DNA of 6,333 nucleotides from Chthoniobacter flavus (GTDB lineage: Bacteria; Verrucomicrobiota; Verrucomicrobiia; Chthoniobacterales; Terrimicrobiaceae), in NCBI GenBank assembly GCA_945903555.1, contig CAMDOJ010000101.1, forward strand, positions 1 to 6,333. The letters are read 5' to 3'. Below, one piece after another: positions 6,295-6,333 of this stretch. A program made the position numbers and the translations under genes. The notes under the pieces are model-generated. The model did no database searches, had not been told where the DNA came from, and saw only the letters and a list, made by a program, of their open reading frames with translations. Each line of letters starts with the position of its first letter. Positions within the stretch are counted from its first letter, which is position 1.

Positions 6295-6327
6295 TGGGAT
6301 TGATGAAACTCATTGAGCCCATTTTTT
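6295..6327 (+). terminator. Intrinsic terminator of the tig-clpP-clpX operon
   Basis: Positions 6295-6306 pair with 6310-6321 over 11 base pairs, including a TGGG/CCCA foot, two G·U wobbles, and one A·G mismatch (6299/6317), around a three-base AAC loop. Six T residues (6322-6327) follow immediately. The two wobbles (6301·6315 and 6302·6314) and the T run fit plus-strand transcription; the minus strand has no T run after the hairpin. It lies 44 bases beyond the clpX stop codon. Confidence 0.82.
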
Positions 6328-6333
6328 GGCCCT

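Overview
This 6,333-base window looks like ordinary bacterial chromosome. Its base composition is moderately GC-rich, and it holds two back-to-back housekeeping operons. On the minus strand purF and purM, two steps of de novo purine synthesis, overlap by 4 bases and read leftward. On the plus strand tig, clpP and clpX (trigger factor, ClpP peptidase and ClpX unfoldase) read rightward and end at a clear intrinsic terminator just inside the right edge. The two operons diverge from a 173-base intergenic region (2840-3012) that must hold both promoters. All five proteins are full length, with key catalytic motifs present.

Region by region: 1-362 is the only gene-poor stretch. It holds a possible partial minus-strand reading frame running off the left edge (1-169). 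It also holds a plus-strand segment (179-316) that can fold into a closed, multi-branched RNA with a 12-bp closing stem and a U-rich tail; its wobble pairs favour the plus strand as the RNA strand. This is the least explained part of the window. Then come purM (363-1388), purF (1385-2839), the divergent promoter region, tig (3013-4335), clpP (4350-4979), clpX (4985-6250), a hairpin over the clpX stop codon, and the terminator (6295-6327).

None of the five genes has a properly spaced Shine-Dalgarno sequence, and both pur genes appear to start with TTG. Low Shine-Dalgarno use, together with the general look of the proteins, suggests a lineage outside Proteobacteria and Firmicutes. I lean towards the Verrucomicrobiota/PVC group, but this is an inference of low to moderate confidence and nothing in the window settles it.

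Functionally, PurF commits PRPP to purine synthesis and PurM closes the imidazole ring later in the same pathway. Trigger factor folds nascent chains at the ribosome, while ClpXP unfolds and degrades tagged or misfolded proteins, so the right-hand operon is a protein quality-control unit. I found no insertion sequence, CRISPR array, tRNA, or defence or mobile system. Apart from the candidate RNA, I see no evidence for a new biological system here.
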